This document shows positions 16,356 through 25,000 of a DNA stretch of 64,000 nt, one piece after another; position 1 is the first letter of the stretch, and every line of letters starts with the position of its first letter. The stretch is from Clostridiaceae bacterium Marseille-Q3526 (GTDB taxonomy: Bacteria > Bacillota > Clostridia > Lachnospirales > Lachnospiraceae). The position numbers and the translations under genes were made by a program. The notes beneath the pieces were generated by a model. It saw only the letters and a program-made list of their open reading frames with translations. It had not been told where the DNA came from and searched no databases. The stretch covers positions 62,001 to 126,000 of the forward strand of contig JAGTTS010000008.1 in assembly GCA_018223375.1 (NCBI GenBank), in the 5' to 3' direction.

Positions 16356-18269
16356 ATGCAGAATGTAATTGTGGGAACCGCAGGCCATGTGGATCACGGA
16401 AAAACATGTCTGATCAAGGCCCTCAGCGGAATTGACACGGATCGCCTGAAGGAAGAGAAGAAGAGGGGAATTACCATTGAGCTGGGATTTGCCAATCTCA
16501 TTGACACAGACGGCGTTCATATCGGCATTATCGACGTGCCGGGCCATGAGAAATTTGTCAAAAATATGCTGGCCGGAATCGGCGGCATCGATCTGGTACT
16601 GTTAGTCATCGCCCTGGACGAGGGAGTTATGCCTCAGACGGTGGAGCATTTTGAGATTCTGAAAATGCTTCAGATCCGCCAGGGCATCGTGGTCCTCACC
16701 AAGTCTGACACAGTAGACAGCGACTGGGCAGATATGGTGGAGGAGGATGTGAGAGAGCTGATCAAGGGAAGCTTTCTGGAGCAGGCGGAACTGATCCGCG
16801 TATCCTCCTACACTGGGGAGAATATTGACGTTTTAAGACAGAAGATTGTCACTATGGCAAAGCAGGCTGGCAAACGGAGAGAGGAGAAGGAGCTGTTCCG
16901 GCTTCCCATTGACCGCGTATTCACCATGGAAGGATTTGGAACTGTCGTAACAGGAACGCTCATAGAGGGAATGTGCGAGGCCGGAGAAGAGGTGATGGTA
17001 TATCCCCAGGAGCGCCTGTTAAAGATTCGAGGCGTTCAGAGCCACGGCCAGAAGGAGGAAAAGGCCTGTGCAGGCCAGAGAACGGCTATCAACCTGGCTG
17101 GAATCAAGAAGGAGGAGCTGAGCCGCGGCGAGGTGCTGGCTTATCCAGGCTCTCTGGTGAACAGCACTATGGTGGACGCCACGCTGCGCCTTTTCGACTC
17201 TACCCAGAGGAAGCTGAAAAACGGAGACAGAGTCCATTTAAGCTACGGATCCGCCCAGGCCATCGGAAAAGTAATTTTGTTAGACTGCGACGTGGTGGAG
17301 GCAGGCCAGGAGGCTCTGGTGCAGCTTCGGTTTGACGATCCGATCTGCGTGAAGAGAAACGACAAATTTATTATCCGTTTCTACTCTCCAGTGGAGACCT
17401 TCGGAGGCGGTACGGTGTTAAATCCGGCTGCTGACAAGCACAAGAGAGGCCAGGAGGATGTCATCGAGTCCCTGAAGCTGAAAAAGACAGGCACGGATAT
17501 GGAGATTCTGGAGCAGATGGTCAACGAGGAGAGCCGCCGGTTCCCTGAGGCGGAGGATCTGGCCGCCTGGATGGACCTGACAGTCTCCGAGGCAGAACAG
17601 ATGCTGGATACTCTGAGGAATAAGAAGAAAATTCTTCACTTAAACGACGGAAGCTTCGTGGGAAAGGCCTACTGGGAGAAGGTTTCTGAGCTGGCCAACC
17701 AGGTGCTGGCCCATTTCCACCGGGAAAACCCCATTGTGGAGGGAATGGACCGCGAGGAGCTAAAGAGCCGTCTGGCAGAGAGGATGCACTTAAAGAGCGG
17801 AAAGAAGGCAGAGGCCCTGATAGCGGAGCTGGAGAAGAGGAAGGTTATCACTATCCAGGGAAGCGTCGTATCGGTGGCAGGATTTACAGTCAGCTACTCC
17901 GATGAGGCCTCCCAGATGATGACAGACATGGAGAATATCTACAAAAAGGCGGGAATCGAGGTTCCGCCTACCGATGAGCTGGTAGGAGCCTATAAGGACA
18001 GAAAGCAGGCCAGACAGGTGCTCTCCGAGCTGACGAAGAAGGGAATTCTCGTGAAGGCCGGAACCGGCGTGCTGATGCACAAGGAACACTGGGATCGGGC
18101 GCTAAATATCCTGAGAGAGCATTTGGCGGCCAATCCGCAGATTACCCTGGGAGAGTTCAGGGATCTGCTTGGAACCTCCAGAAAATACGCTGTGATGCTT
18201 CTGGAAACTTATGATCAGATGAAGATCACAAAAAAGACAGGAGATGTCAGAGTTCCTGGAGGAAAATAA
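16356..18269 (+). CDS. selB: Selenocysteine-specific elongation factor SelB
   Basis: GTPase that carries selenocysteyl-tRNA to UGA codons with a SECIS hairpin, as in grdA and grdB here. The 637 residues include the G motifs GHVDHGKT (about 8-15), DVPGHEKF and TKSD, EF-Tu-like domains 2 and 3, and a C-terminal part of about 280 residues with winged-helix repeats for SECIS binding. ATG at 16356 is chosen because the protein then begins MQNVIVGTAGHVDHGK, as the family does; earlier in-frame starts would overlap selA. Confidence 0.95.
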   Translation: MQNVIVGTAGHVDHGKTCLIKALSGIDTDRLKEEKKRGITIELGFANLIDTDGVHIGIIDVPGHEKFVKNMLAGIGGIDLVLLVIALDEGVMPQTVEHFEILKMLQIRQGIVVLTKSDTVDSDWADMVEEDVRELIKGSFLEQAELIRVSSYTGENIDVLRQKIVTMAKQAGKRREEKELFRLPIDRVFTMEGFGTVVTGTLIEGMCEAGEEVMVYPQERLLKIRGVQSHGQKEEKACAGQRTAINLAGIKKEELSRGEVLAYPGSLVNSTMVDATLRLFDSTQRKLKNGDRVHLSYGSAQAIGKVILLDCDVVEAGQEALVQLRFDDPICVKRNDKFIIRFYSPVETFGGGTVLNPAADKHKRGQEDVIESLKLKKTGTDMEILEQMVNEESRRFPEAEDLAAWMDLTVSEAEQMLDTLRNKKKILHLNDGSFVGKAYWEKVSELANQVLAHFHRENPIVEGMDREELKSRLAERMHLKSGKKAEALIAELEKRKVITIQGSVVSVAGFTVSYSDEASQMMTDMENIYKKAGIEVPPTDELVGAYKDRKQARQVLSELTKKGILVKAGTGVLMHKEHWDRALNILREHLAANPQITLGEFRDLLGTSRKYAVMLLETYDQMKITKKTGDVRVPGGK

Positions 18270-18433
18270 ACAGATTGCAGGGGTGCTGTACCCTGACAAT
18301 AAATATTTATTTTTACAAAAGGGGGATAAAAGATTGAAAATGAGAAGTAGAGGGTATCCATTCCCTTAATCGCATCACAAACAAGCCATCTTTCGGTGGC
18401 TGCTTTAAAAATTGAATATTGTGTATGTTAAGG

Positions 18434-19681
18434 TTATGCAGTTGCTGACTTGATCTTATAACCTTGGTTTCTGGCGATCATGAGTGCCTGCTCTACGGTA
18501 ATCTCACGATCAACTGGAAGTAAATCGGATTTCTGATAAAGTTCTGCATTATAGTTTTCCCCGTTCTTCAACATGTGGTATAATGCGGTAAGAAGCATTC
18601 TTGCTATTGCAATGATTGCTTTTTTGTGACCGCGACGCTTTTTGAGACGGAGATAACGGTTACGCATTTCAGGATGCTTAGTGCTTTTTACGACAGCGTT
18701 TGCGCACTGTACTAAAAGCGGTTTGATGTAGCATCCGGCCTTGGACACCCGGACAGATTTTTTCTTCCCTGCGCTTTCATTGTTGGTTGGTGTAAGCCCA
18801 GCCCATGAGCACAAGTGTTTCGCCGAAGGAAAAGCCTCCATATTGGTACCGATTTCGGAAATGATTCCGATGGCAGTGAAAGGACTGCTGATACCAGGAG
18901 CAGTTTGAAGAATGGTAAGTTCCTGCTGATAGGGAGCGGCGAGCGCAAGAATGAGTTCTTCAAGCTCTGCTTTCCGGGATTCAAGGTTTTCATAGTGAGC
19001 TTTGATCACCTTGAGTTTGCCAGCCTGTTCCGGAGTGATATAACCGTCAATGGCGTCACGGAGTTCCGGAAGTTTCTTTTTCAAACTTTTGTAAACGAGA
19101 GGCTCAAGGTCAAAGGAAGTATCTGCGGGATTTTCCAAAAGTTTATCCAGTATCGCCTGAGCAGATTTGCCGAAGGTGTCCGAGACAACGTTTCCCAACT
19201 GGATATTGGAAACCGTGAGACAGTTCTGCAAACGATTCTTTTCGCTTGATTTGAAGCAGGTTAGTTTGAAGCGGTAACGCATGAGGTCGCGAAGCTGGCG
19301 AATGTCAGCAGGTGGCATAAAGCTTCCAGCAACAAGGTCATGCTTAAACAGGTCAGCAATCCATTTGGCATCTTTCTTGTCAGTTTTCTTTCCACGGATA
19401 GCCTTAACATATTTGGGATGAGCAAGGACAATCGAACAATCCGATTCCAAGATGTTATAAACAGGAATCCAGTATTTACCAGTGGATTCCATACAGACAT
19501 CCTTGCAATTCCGGTCGAGTAGCCATTGTAACAAAGTTTTCAGACCGCTCGTGTAGGTCGAAAACCGATGGCTCTCATAAGAGGTAATGCCTTTGTCGTT
19601 AGTAGAAGCGATACAGGCAACTACAAAAGTCTTGTGGACATCAATGCCACAGCAGATTTTGTACACGATTTTTAAAGCCAT
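18434..19681 (-). CDS. IS110-family DEDD transposase
   Basis: Transposase/recombinase of 415 residues. The N-terminal RuvC-like DEDD domain starts with CCGIDVHKTF (first Asp). The C-terminal transposase domain contains LQTAPGISSPFTAIGIISEIG, then the segment WAGLTPTNNESAGKKK with a conserved serine. ATG at 19681 is preferred because AGGAG lies 6-7 nt upstream on the minus strand; a start 30 bases earlier has no site. The frame is intact, so the enzyme may be active. Family members are guided by an RNA from the element's own non-coding end. Confidence 0.92.
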   Translation of the reverse strand: MALKIVYKICCGIDVHKTFVVACIASTNDKGITSYESHRFSTYTSGLKTLLQWLLDRNCKDVCMESTGKYWIPVYNILESDCSIVLAHPKYVKAIRGKKTDKKDAKWIADLFKHDLVAGSFMPPADIRQLRDLMRYRFKLTCFKSSEKNRLQNCLTVSNIQLGNVVSDTFGKSAQAILDKLLENPADTSFDLEPLVYKSLKKKLPELRDAIDGYITPEQAGKLKVIKAHYENLESRKAELEELILALAAPYQQELTILQTAPGISSPFTAIGIISEIGTNMEAFPSAKHLCSWAGLTPTNNESAGKKKSVRVSKAGCYIKPLLVQCANAVVKSTKHPEMRNRYLRLKKRRGHKKAIIAIARMLLTALYHMLKNGENYNAELYQKSDLLPVDREITVEQALMIARNQGYKIKSATA

Positions 19682-19689
19682 AGGGACTC

Positions 19690-19900
19690 CTTTCAGAACC
19701 AGAAGGTTCACTAAAGATTATAGGGAGAGACGGCATTGACTGAACGCCTAAGCTATAAACGAGAATGTTTATACAAAGATAAGATTACGTGCTCTTAGGT
19801 CACACTTATTTGTGCTTGAAAAGGCGGACTACACATATAAAAATACGGTCATCCGGCAAGCCGGACAGCCCACTCACCTCCCCGTGATTTGTAGTATACC
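19690..19900 (-). ncRNA. Candidate IS110 bridge RNA region
   Basis: On the minus strand, before the transposase, several stems can form: TCCGGC-AA-GCCGGA (19852-19865), CACA with TGTG (near 19801-19814), an outer stem CCTAAG (19747-19752) with CTTAGG (19794-19799) enclosing TATAAAC with GTTTATA (19754-19773), and GAACC with GGTTC next to the transposase. IS110-group elements encode their bridge RNA at this place. The exact ends and the target-binding and donor-binding loops were not determined. Confidence 0.45.
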
Positions 19901-19998
19901 GAGTTCCCTATAAGAAGAACTATAAAGAAAAAATAAGCTCAGGAAAACATTTTCATAACGTTTTGTGCCTGAGCGAAGCGAAAGGAATGGATATAAAA

Positions 19999-21087
19999 AT
20001 GAACAACAGTAGCTTGACAACAAGGCTCATTCTGGGAGCAGTCCTGGGAGCGGCGGCTGCAGCGCTGGCTTTTCTGGGAAATCCGGCTAATATGGCGCTG
20101 TGCATTGCCTGCTTTATCCGTGATACAGCAGGATCCATGAAAATGCATTCAGCGGCAGTAGTGCAGTATTTCAGACCTGAGGTAGTAGGAATTGTATGCG
20201 GAGCCTTTCTGATTTCCGTAGCTACAAAGGAATACCGCTCGACCTCAGGCTCTTCACCAATGATCCGCTTCCTTTTGGGTGTGATTATGATGATCGGTTC
20301 CCTGGTATTTTTAGGATGCCCGCTTCGCCTTCTGCTCAGATTGTCAGCAGGAGATTTGAACGCGGTAGTAGCACTTCCGGGCTTTGTTCTGGGAATTTTT
20401 ACAGGAACCCTTGCTTTAAAGCGCGGCTTTACATTGGGAAGAGCTTATCCGACAAAAAATTCAAGCGGATTTGTTCTGCCGGGACTTCTTGTATTTCTGT
20501 TTGTGCTGAGCCTGACCACCACGCTGTTTGTATCCAGCGAGTCCGGACCAGGAAGCAAGCACGCGCCTATAGCGGCAGCTTTAATTGCAGGACTTGTATT
20601 TGGAGCAGTAGCGCAGAAGAGCCGTACCTGCTTTGCAGGAGGATTCCGCGATGTTATTTTGATGCGGAATTTTGACCTGTTAAGCGTGCTTGGTGGACTG
20701 TTTGTTGTTATGCTGGTATTTAATCTGGCAACAGGCGGGTTCAAGCTGTCCTTTGCAGGACAGCCGGTAGCTCATTCTCAGCATATCTGGAACTTCCTTG
20801 GTATGTATGTAGTAGGTTTTGCAGCTGTTCTGGCTGGAGGCTGCCCTCTGAGACAGCTGGTTCTGGCTGGTCAGGGTTCTTCAGATTCCGCGGTCACATT
20901 TCTGGGACTGCTGGTAGGCGCCGCTTTCTGCCACAATTTTGGTCTGGCAGCTTCAGCAGCGGCTGCCGCAACTGAGACTGCAGAGGCAGTAGCCGGAGGT
21001 CCTGGCCCAGCCGGAAAGGCTGCAGTTCTGATTTGTATTGCAGTATTATTCTTAATTGGATTTTTACCTTCCAGAGAAAAAAAGTAA
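19999..21087 (+). CDS. yedE: YedE-family selenium/sulfur uptake membrane protein
   Basis: Membrane protein of 362 residues with about ten hydrophobic segments, of the YeeE/YedE family whose members import thiosulfate or, in selenium gene sets, probably a selenium compound. It is internally duplicated: GCPLRLLLRLSAGD in the first half and GCPLRQLVLAGQGSSD in the second, each with the conserved cysteine, plus SRTCFAGGFRD. ATG at 19999 is used with AAAGGA at a long spacing of 12; ATG at 19987 overlaps that site. It heads a four-gene set with a TusA-like, a DUF3343 and a lyase gene. The IS110 element ends just upstream, so its promoter may lie in or near the element. Confidence 0.85.
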   Translation: MNNSSLTTRLILGAVLGAAAAALAFLGNPANMALCIACFIRDTAGSMKMHSAAVVQYFRPEVVGIVCGAFLISVATKEYRSTSGSSPMIRFLLGVIMMIGSLVFLGCPLRLLLRLSAGDLNAVVALPGFVLGIFTGTLALKRGFTLGRAYPTKNSSGFVLPGLLVFLFVLSLTTTLFVSSESGPGSKHAPIAAALIAGLVFGAVAQKSRTCFAGGFRDVILMRNFDLLSVLGGLFVVMLVFNLATGGFKLSFAGQPVAHSQHIWNFLGMYVVGFAAVLAGGCPLRQLVLAGQGSSDSAVTFLGLLVGAAFCHNFGLAASAAAAATETAEAVAGGPGPAGKAAVLICIAVLFLIGFLPSREKK

Positions 21088-21148
21088 ATGAAACAGGCAT
21101 TCAGGAAACAAATAGGCAGATCGAAAAAACAGAAAAGAGGACAGAATT

Positions 21149-21355
21149 ATGTATGAGGTAGACGCCAGAGGACTTTCATGTCCGGAGCCAGTTATGCTGA
21201 CTGCTGATGCTATTAAAAAGCATGGAAATGAGACAATCAAAGTGCTTGTCAGTGAAGTCCACACAAGACAGAACGTGGAAAAATATGCGAAAAGCCACGG
21301 GAAAAGTGTTTCTGTAACGGAAAAAGGAACAGAGTTTGAACTGACAATTAAGTAA
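21149..21355 (+). CDS. TusA-like sulfur/selenium carrier protein
   Basis: Small carrier of 68 residues of the TusA/SirA family with the signature RGLSCPEP (Cys11), the residue that carries persulfide or perselenide. It is similar to the N-terminal domain of YedF encoded at 5483. GAGG is placed 8 nt before the start. Its position between yedE and a DUF3343 gene suggests it accepts selenium from the transporter or from the lyase. Confidence 0.85.
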   Translation: MYEVDARGLSCPEPVMLTADAIKKHGNETIKVLVSEVHTRQNVEKYAKSHGKSVSVTEKGTEFELTIK

Positions 21356-21416
21356 CAGGAGAAAACTGCCAGCTGGCGTGAAATTGTCGGCTGGCCGCTT
21401 TTATGGAAAGAGAACA

Positions 21417-21653
21417 ATGAGAAAAAAAGAACCTACTTTAATTATTACGTTTCACACCACAGCAGATGCTATTGCCCTGGAAAAGGCCTGCAGGGAAACG
21501 GGACGTCCGGGACGCATGATCCCTGTACCAAGAGAACTGTCTGCTGGCTGCGGCCTGGCATGGTGTACCAGCCCGGATCACGCAGAAGATTTTAAAAGCT
21601 TTCTGGAGGAAAAAAGTCTGGTGTGGGAAGCGTTTGAGGAAATTCTGTACTAG
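21417..21653 (+). CDS. DUF3343 protein, putative Se/S carrier
   Basis: Protein of 78 residues of the DUF3343 type, small proteins that recur next to YedE/YedF and selenium genes. Two cysteines lie in AGCGLAWCTS (about residues 45-52), a possible redox or chalcogen-binding pair. ATG at 21417 is chosen with a weak GGAAAG site; a GTG at 21378 would add 13 residues not typical of the family. The next gene begins 27 bases later. Confidence 0.78.
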   Translation: MRKKEPTLIITFHTTADAIALEKACRETGRPGRMIPVPRELSAGCGLAWCTSPDHAEDFKSFLEEKSLVWEAFEEILY

Positions 21654-21679
21654 CCGCAGTGGAAAGGAAGGCAGAAAAG

Positions 21680-22831
21680 ATGATTTATTTTGACAATGCG
21701 GCCACAACCATGACAAAACCGAAGCAGGTAGCAGAGGCTGTGGCAATGGCTTTGACAAATTTTGGCAATTCGGGCCGCGGAGCCAGCGAGGCCTCCATGG
21801 ACGCCTCCCGTATTATTTTCAGTACCAGAGAGAAGCTGTCCCGCCTGTTTCACGGAGGAGATCCAAAGCAGACAATCTTCACCTGCAACGCCACAGAAAG
21901 TCTGAACATCGCTATTAACGGCCTGATTGGACCGGGGGACCATGTGATTACCACAGTTCTCGAGCACAATTCTGTGCTCAGACCTCTGTTTCACCTGGCA
22001 GAACAGGGCACGGATCTTTCCTTTGTCACCTGTAACAACAAGGGAAGGCTGAAATACGAGGAGTTTGAAAAGCATCTTAAAAAGAATACAAAGGCGGTGG
22101 TGTGTACCCACGCCTCTAACGTAACGGGAAATGTAGTAGATTTAAAACAGATTGGAGAATTCTGCAGAAAGCACGGCCTTCTCTTTATCGCCGATATTTC
22201 CCAGACAGCGGGAGCGTACCCTGTGGATATGGAGGTATTCCAGGCTGATGTGCTCTGTTTTACCGGCCACAAAGGTCTGTTCGGCCCTCAGGGAACAGGA
22301 GGACTCTGCGTGAGAGAAGGCGTGGATATCGCCCCCTTTAAGAGAGGCGGAAGCGGCGTCCACAGCTTCTTAAAAGAACATCCGGCTGAGATGCCGGTAC
22401 GCCTGGAGGCGGGAACTTTAAACGGACACGGAATCGCGGGACTGAGCGCTGCTCTTGATTTTATTGAGGAGACCGGTGTGGAGAATATTCACAGCCGTGA
22501 AAACGCCCTGATGCTGCAGTTCTATGAGGGCGTCAAGGATATTCCGGGAGTCATTGTCTACGGTGACTTTGAGAGCAGCCTGAGCCGGTTCAGAAGGACA
22601 GCAGTAGTATCTTTGAACATTGGAGATTATGATTCTTCCAGAGTCAGCGATGAGCTGGAAACGGTCTACGGCATTGCCACAAGGCCAGGAGCTCACTGCG
22701 CCCCTCTGATGCACCAGTCTCTGGGAACCGTTGAGCAGGGAATCGTCAGATTTTCTTTTTCCTGGTTCAATACAGAAGAAGAGGTGGAGGCGGCAGTCCG
22801 GGCAGTGAAGGAGCTGGCAGAGGACGAATAG
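21680..22831 (+). CDS. Cysteine desulfurase / selenocysteine lyase family enzyme
   Basis: Class-V aminotransferase-fold PLP enzyme of 383 residues. It opens with MIYFDNAATTMTKP. The PLP lysine is in CFTGHKGLFGPQGTGG, and the catalytic cysteine is in RPGAHCAPLMHQSLG near residue 340. It would release S from cysteine or Se from selenocysteine and hand it to the TusA-like or DUF3343 carrier. ATG at 21680 fits GGAAGG upstream; an earlier ATG at 21659 is less suited. A strong terminator ends this set. Whether it prefers Se or S cannot be read from sequence. Confidence 0.85.
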   Translation: MIYFDNAATTMTKPKQVAEAVAMALTNFGNSGRGASEASMDASRIIFSTREKLSRLFHGGDPKQTIFTCNATESLNIAINGLIGPGDHVITTVLEHNSVLRPLFHLAEQGTDLSFVTCNNKGRLKYEEFEKHLKKNTKAVVCTHASNVTGNVVDLKQIGEFCRKHGLLFIADISQTAGAYPVDMEVFQADVLCFTGHKGLFGPQGTGGLCVREGVDIAPFKRGGSGVHSFLKEHPAEMPVRLEAGTLNGHGIAGLSAALDFIEETGVENIHSRENALMLQFYEGVKDIPGVIVYGDFESSLSRFRRTAVVSLNIGDYDSSRVSDELETVYGIATRPGAHCAPLMHQSLGTVEQGIVRFSFSWFNTEEEVEAAVRAVKELAEDE

Positions 22832-22903
22832 AAAGAAGAATATTTCAAAAAAGAGAGAAGAAAAGAGAGAGGCCCCAGCTGAGAATTACGGAGAAACGAC
22901 GGC

Positions 22904-22950
22904 AGCCTGGCGCAGAAGAAAGATTCATACCTTCTGCGCCAGGCTGTTTT
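22904..22950 (+). terminator. Terminator after the yedE set
   Basis: Perfect 15-bp stem, AGCCTGGCGCAGAAG with CTTCTGCGCCAGGCT, then GTTTTGT. Confidence 0.85.
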
Positions 22951-22999
22951 GTATGTTCAGATGCGGTTTATGGGTTCCGGCATAGCAGGCAGAAAGAAA

Positions 23000-23021
23000 C
23001 CCTGAACCTTCCGGCTCAGGG
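23000..23021 (-). terminator. Terminator of the NhaC-type gene
   Basis: On the minus strand CCCTGA pairs with TCAGGG, followed by TTTCTTTCT, 39 bases after the stop codon. Confidence 0.75.
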
Positions 23022-23059
23022 CTTCCTCTTGATTCGTATTTAGTTTTTATCTCTCTACT

Positions 23060-24661
23060 TTAGTTTGTCATGACATGATCTTCTGTCATAGTCTTTGTGT
23101 AGTTTGGATCAATGCCGTACTTCTTCATGAAGATGTTATGTAAGATAATCTGTAAGAAGTACAGAGCTATGATACCTGCCGGAATCATGATAACCGGGGA
23201 GATGCGGAAGAAGCCATACAGGATGTACAGAACTGCAATAACTGCGCCGACTGTACATGTGTAAGGAATCTGTGTTCCTACGTGGTCAATATGGTCTGCA
23301 CCTGAGAACAGGGAAGCCATAACCGTCGTATCAGATACTGGTGAGCAGTGGTCTCCGAAGATAGCACCGGATAATACAGCGCCGCACATGCCGATGGAGA
23401 ACTCAGCATCACCTGTAACAGCGTAGCCTAACTGAATAGCCAGTGGAGTCATGATAGCCATGGTTCCCCAGGAAGTACCAGTTGCGAAAGCGATTAACAT
23501 GGAGCAGAGAAGAACCAGAACAGGAAGGAATCCTGTCGGGATAGCACCGCCAACGTAGTGAGCTACGAAGTCACCAAGTCCCATGCTCTTTGTAACGTCT
23601 GCTAAGGACCATGCAAGAACCAAGATAGCACCTGTCAGAGCCATCAGCTTGAAGCCGTCTACGATAGTAGTCATGGTCTCGTCGAATGTCATGATTCTGG
23701 AAGCAAGGGCGATTACGATACCTGTAACTGCCATTGCGAAGGAGCCCCAGTAAAGAGCAAGCTGTACGTCACATACATTGAAGATATCCATGATACCAGA
23801 ACCTGTACGATCCGGGCTGGTCCATCCTGTGTAGATGATACCGAAGATGATAACAGCAAAAGTAACAACGATCGGAAGTACGAAGGAGCGGATCATCGGC
23901 TTTGTCTGCTTAGCCTCTCCAAGTTCGCTTCCTACGTCAAGCATTGGCTTAGCGCCGGAACGGTTGAACTCTCCAGTCTGAAGGCAGCGTGCCTCAGCCT
24001 TTAACATTGGGCCGTAGTCGCGGCCTGTATACATCAGCATTCCCACGAAGAGAAGTGTGAAAATAGAGTACATGTTGAATGGAAGAGTCTTAATGTAAGC
24101 TGCTACAGGTGTGTAGCCTGTGATGCCAGCTGCGTCAAGTCCCTGGCCGATCATACCGATCTGGTAAGCAATCCAGTCGGAGATGAAAAATGCTGCTGCC
24201 GGAGCTGCTGTAGCATCGAGAACGTAGGAGAATTTCTCGGAAGAAATTCTGTAGTCCTTACAGATATCACGGAATACGTTTCCGTCGATAGCTGCTGCCA
24301 GACAGTCGTTTACAGAACAAGCAATTCCAAGTCCCCAGGTTCCAAGACATACGGAACGGCGTTTTTTGAAGCGCTTCTTAGCTGCTGCAGCCAGAGCGAA
24401 GCTTCCGCCTAATTTCCAGATGAAAGAGATACCAACGCCCATGAACAGTGTGAAGAGCAGCAGAACAATGTTTCCGGACATGTTTACCGCAATTTTGTCA
24501 AGGGCAAACGCGCAGGCTGCGAATGGGTTCCAGTGAGACATAATCAGGGAACCTGCGAACAGTCCTGCGAACATTGAGATCAATACCTGTTTGGTAGCGA
24601 AGCAGAGAGAAATCGCAACTACAGGCGGCACGAGTGCCAGAAAACCATAACCAGTTTCCAT
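23060..24661 (-). CDS. NhaC-family Na+/H+ antiporter-like transporter
   Basis: Polytopic membrane protein of 533 residues with about 12 hydrophobic segments. Family-typical stretches are FAGLFAGSLIMSHWNP near the start, ACSVNDCLAAAIDG, FATGTSWGTMAIM and GAIFGDHCSPVSDTTVMAS. Members exchange Na+ for H+ or move amino or organic acids. Here it has its own sigma-54 promoter with the same upstream motif as the grd operon, so a role in glycine uptake or in ion balance during glycine fermentation is plausible but not proved. AGGAGG precedes the start on the minus strand. Confidence 0.85.
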   Translation of the reverse strand: METGYGFLALVPPVVAISLCFATKQVLISMFAGLFAGSLIMSHWNPFAACAFALDKIAVNMSGNIVLLLFTLFMGVGISFIWKLGGSFALAAAAKKRFKKRRSVCLGTWGLGIACSVNDCLAAAIDGNVFRDICKDYRISSEKFSYVLDATAAPAAAFFISDWIAYQIGMIGQGLDAAGITGYTPVAAYIKTLPFNMYSIFTLLFVGMLMYTGRDYGPMLKAEARCLQTGEFNRSGAKPMLDVGSELGEAKQTKPMIRSFVLPIVVTFAVIIFGIIYTGWTSPDRTGSGIMDIFNVCDVQLALYWGSFAMAVTGIVIALASRIMTFDETMTTIVDGFKLMALTGAILVLAWSLADVTKSMGLGDFVAHYVGGAIPTGFLPVLVLLCSMLIAFATGTSWGTMAIMTPLAIQLGYAVTGDAEFSIGMCGAVLSGAIFGDHCSPVSDTTVMASLFSGADHIDHVGTQIPYTCTVGAVIAVLYILYGFFRISPVIMIPAGIIALYFLQIILHNIFMKKYGIDPNYTKTMTEDHVMTN

Positions 24662-24702
24662 ACAATATTCCTCCTTTTATGGAATTGTTGACTAATTATA
24701 AA

Positions 24703-24717
24703 GCAAGTGTAATGCCA
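24703..24717 (-). promoter_or_regulatory. Sigma-54 promoter of the NhaC-type gene
   Basis: On the minus strand TGGCATTACACTTGC fits the -24/-12 consensus with exactly 10 bp between GG and GC. The leader to the ATG at 24661 would be about 30 nt. Confidence 0.78.
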
Positions 24718-24900
24718 GTTCTTGTGAAATATGTGTAAATAATTTGTGAAGAGCCTAAAATTTTAATTAAAAATGCTGAGGAAACGGCGTAAAAAAGGGA
24801 TTTAAAGGGATTTGTTGTTTTTTGAATTTTTTTGAGAAAAAACAGAAAAGAAAAATTTTACTAAAATTAAAATCTGTACAAAATGAAAAATACCGGAAGA

Positions 24901-24952
24901 TTGACAGAAAGATTTGGCATTCTTCCTGTCAACCTGCTGGCAAAGATGGCAA
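24901..24952 (-). promoter_or_regulatory. Candidate activator sites upstream of the NhaC-type gene
   Basis: The inverted repeat TTGACAGAAAGA-N8-TCTTCCTGTCAA (24901-24932, 11 of 12 pairs) is followed by CTGGCAAAGATGGCAA (24937-24952). Read on the minus strand that is TTGCCATCTTTGCCAG, matching the grd motif TTGCCA-N2-TTTGCCAG in the same orientation to its promoter. The site is about 200-230 bp upstream. The repeat could also terminate the regulator gene. The rest of 24662-25000 is AT-rich without a gene. Confidence 0.55.
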
Positions 24953-25000
24953 ATTAACGTCATTTCAGTACAGCATCCCGGTGAAGCGGATGTGCGGCGT

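Larger units (their letters stand above)
18434..19900 (-). mobile_element. IS110-family insertion element (ends approximate)
   Basis: One transposase gene plus about 220 bp of non-coding structured DNA on its 5' side. IS110 elements lack clear terminal inverted repeats and target duplications, so the ends are estimates. The element lies between selB and the yedE group and may have split a selenium operon. In 18270-18433 I see an AT-rich palindrome (AATAAATATTTATT) and a short hairpin, AGCCA with TGGCT near 18386, but no gene. Confidence 0.75.
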
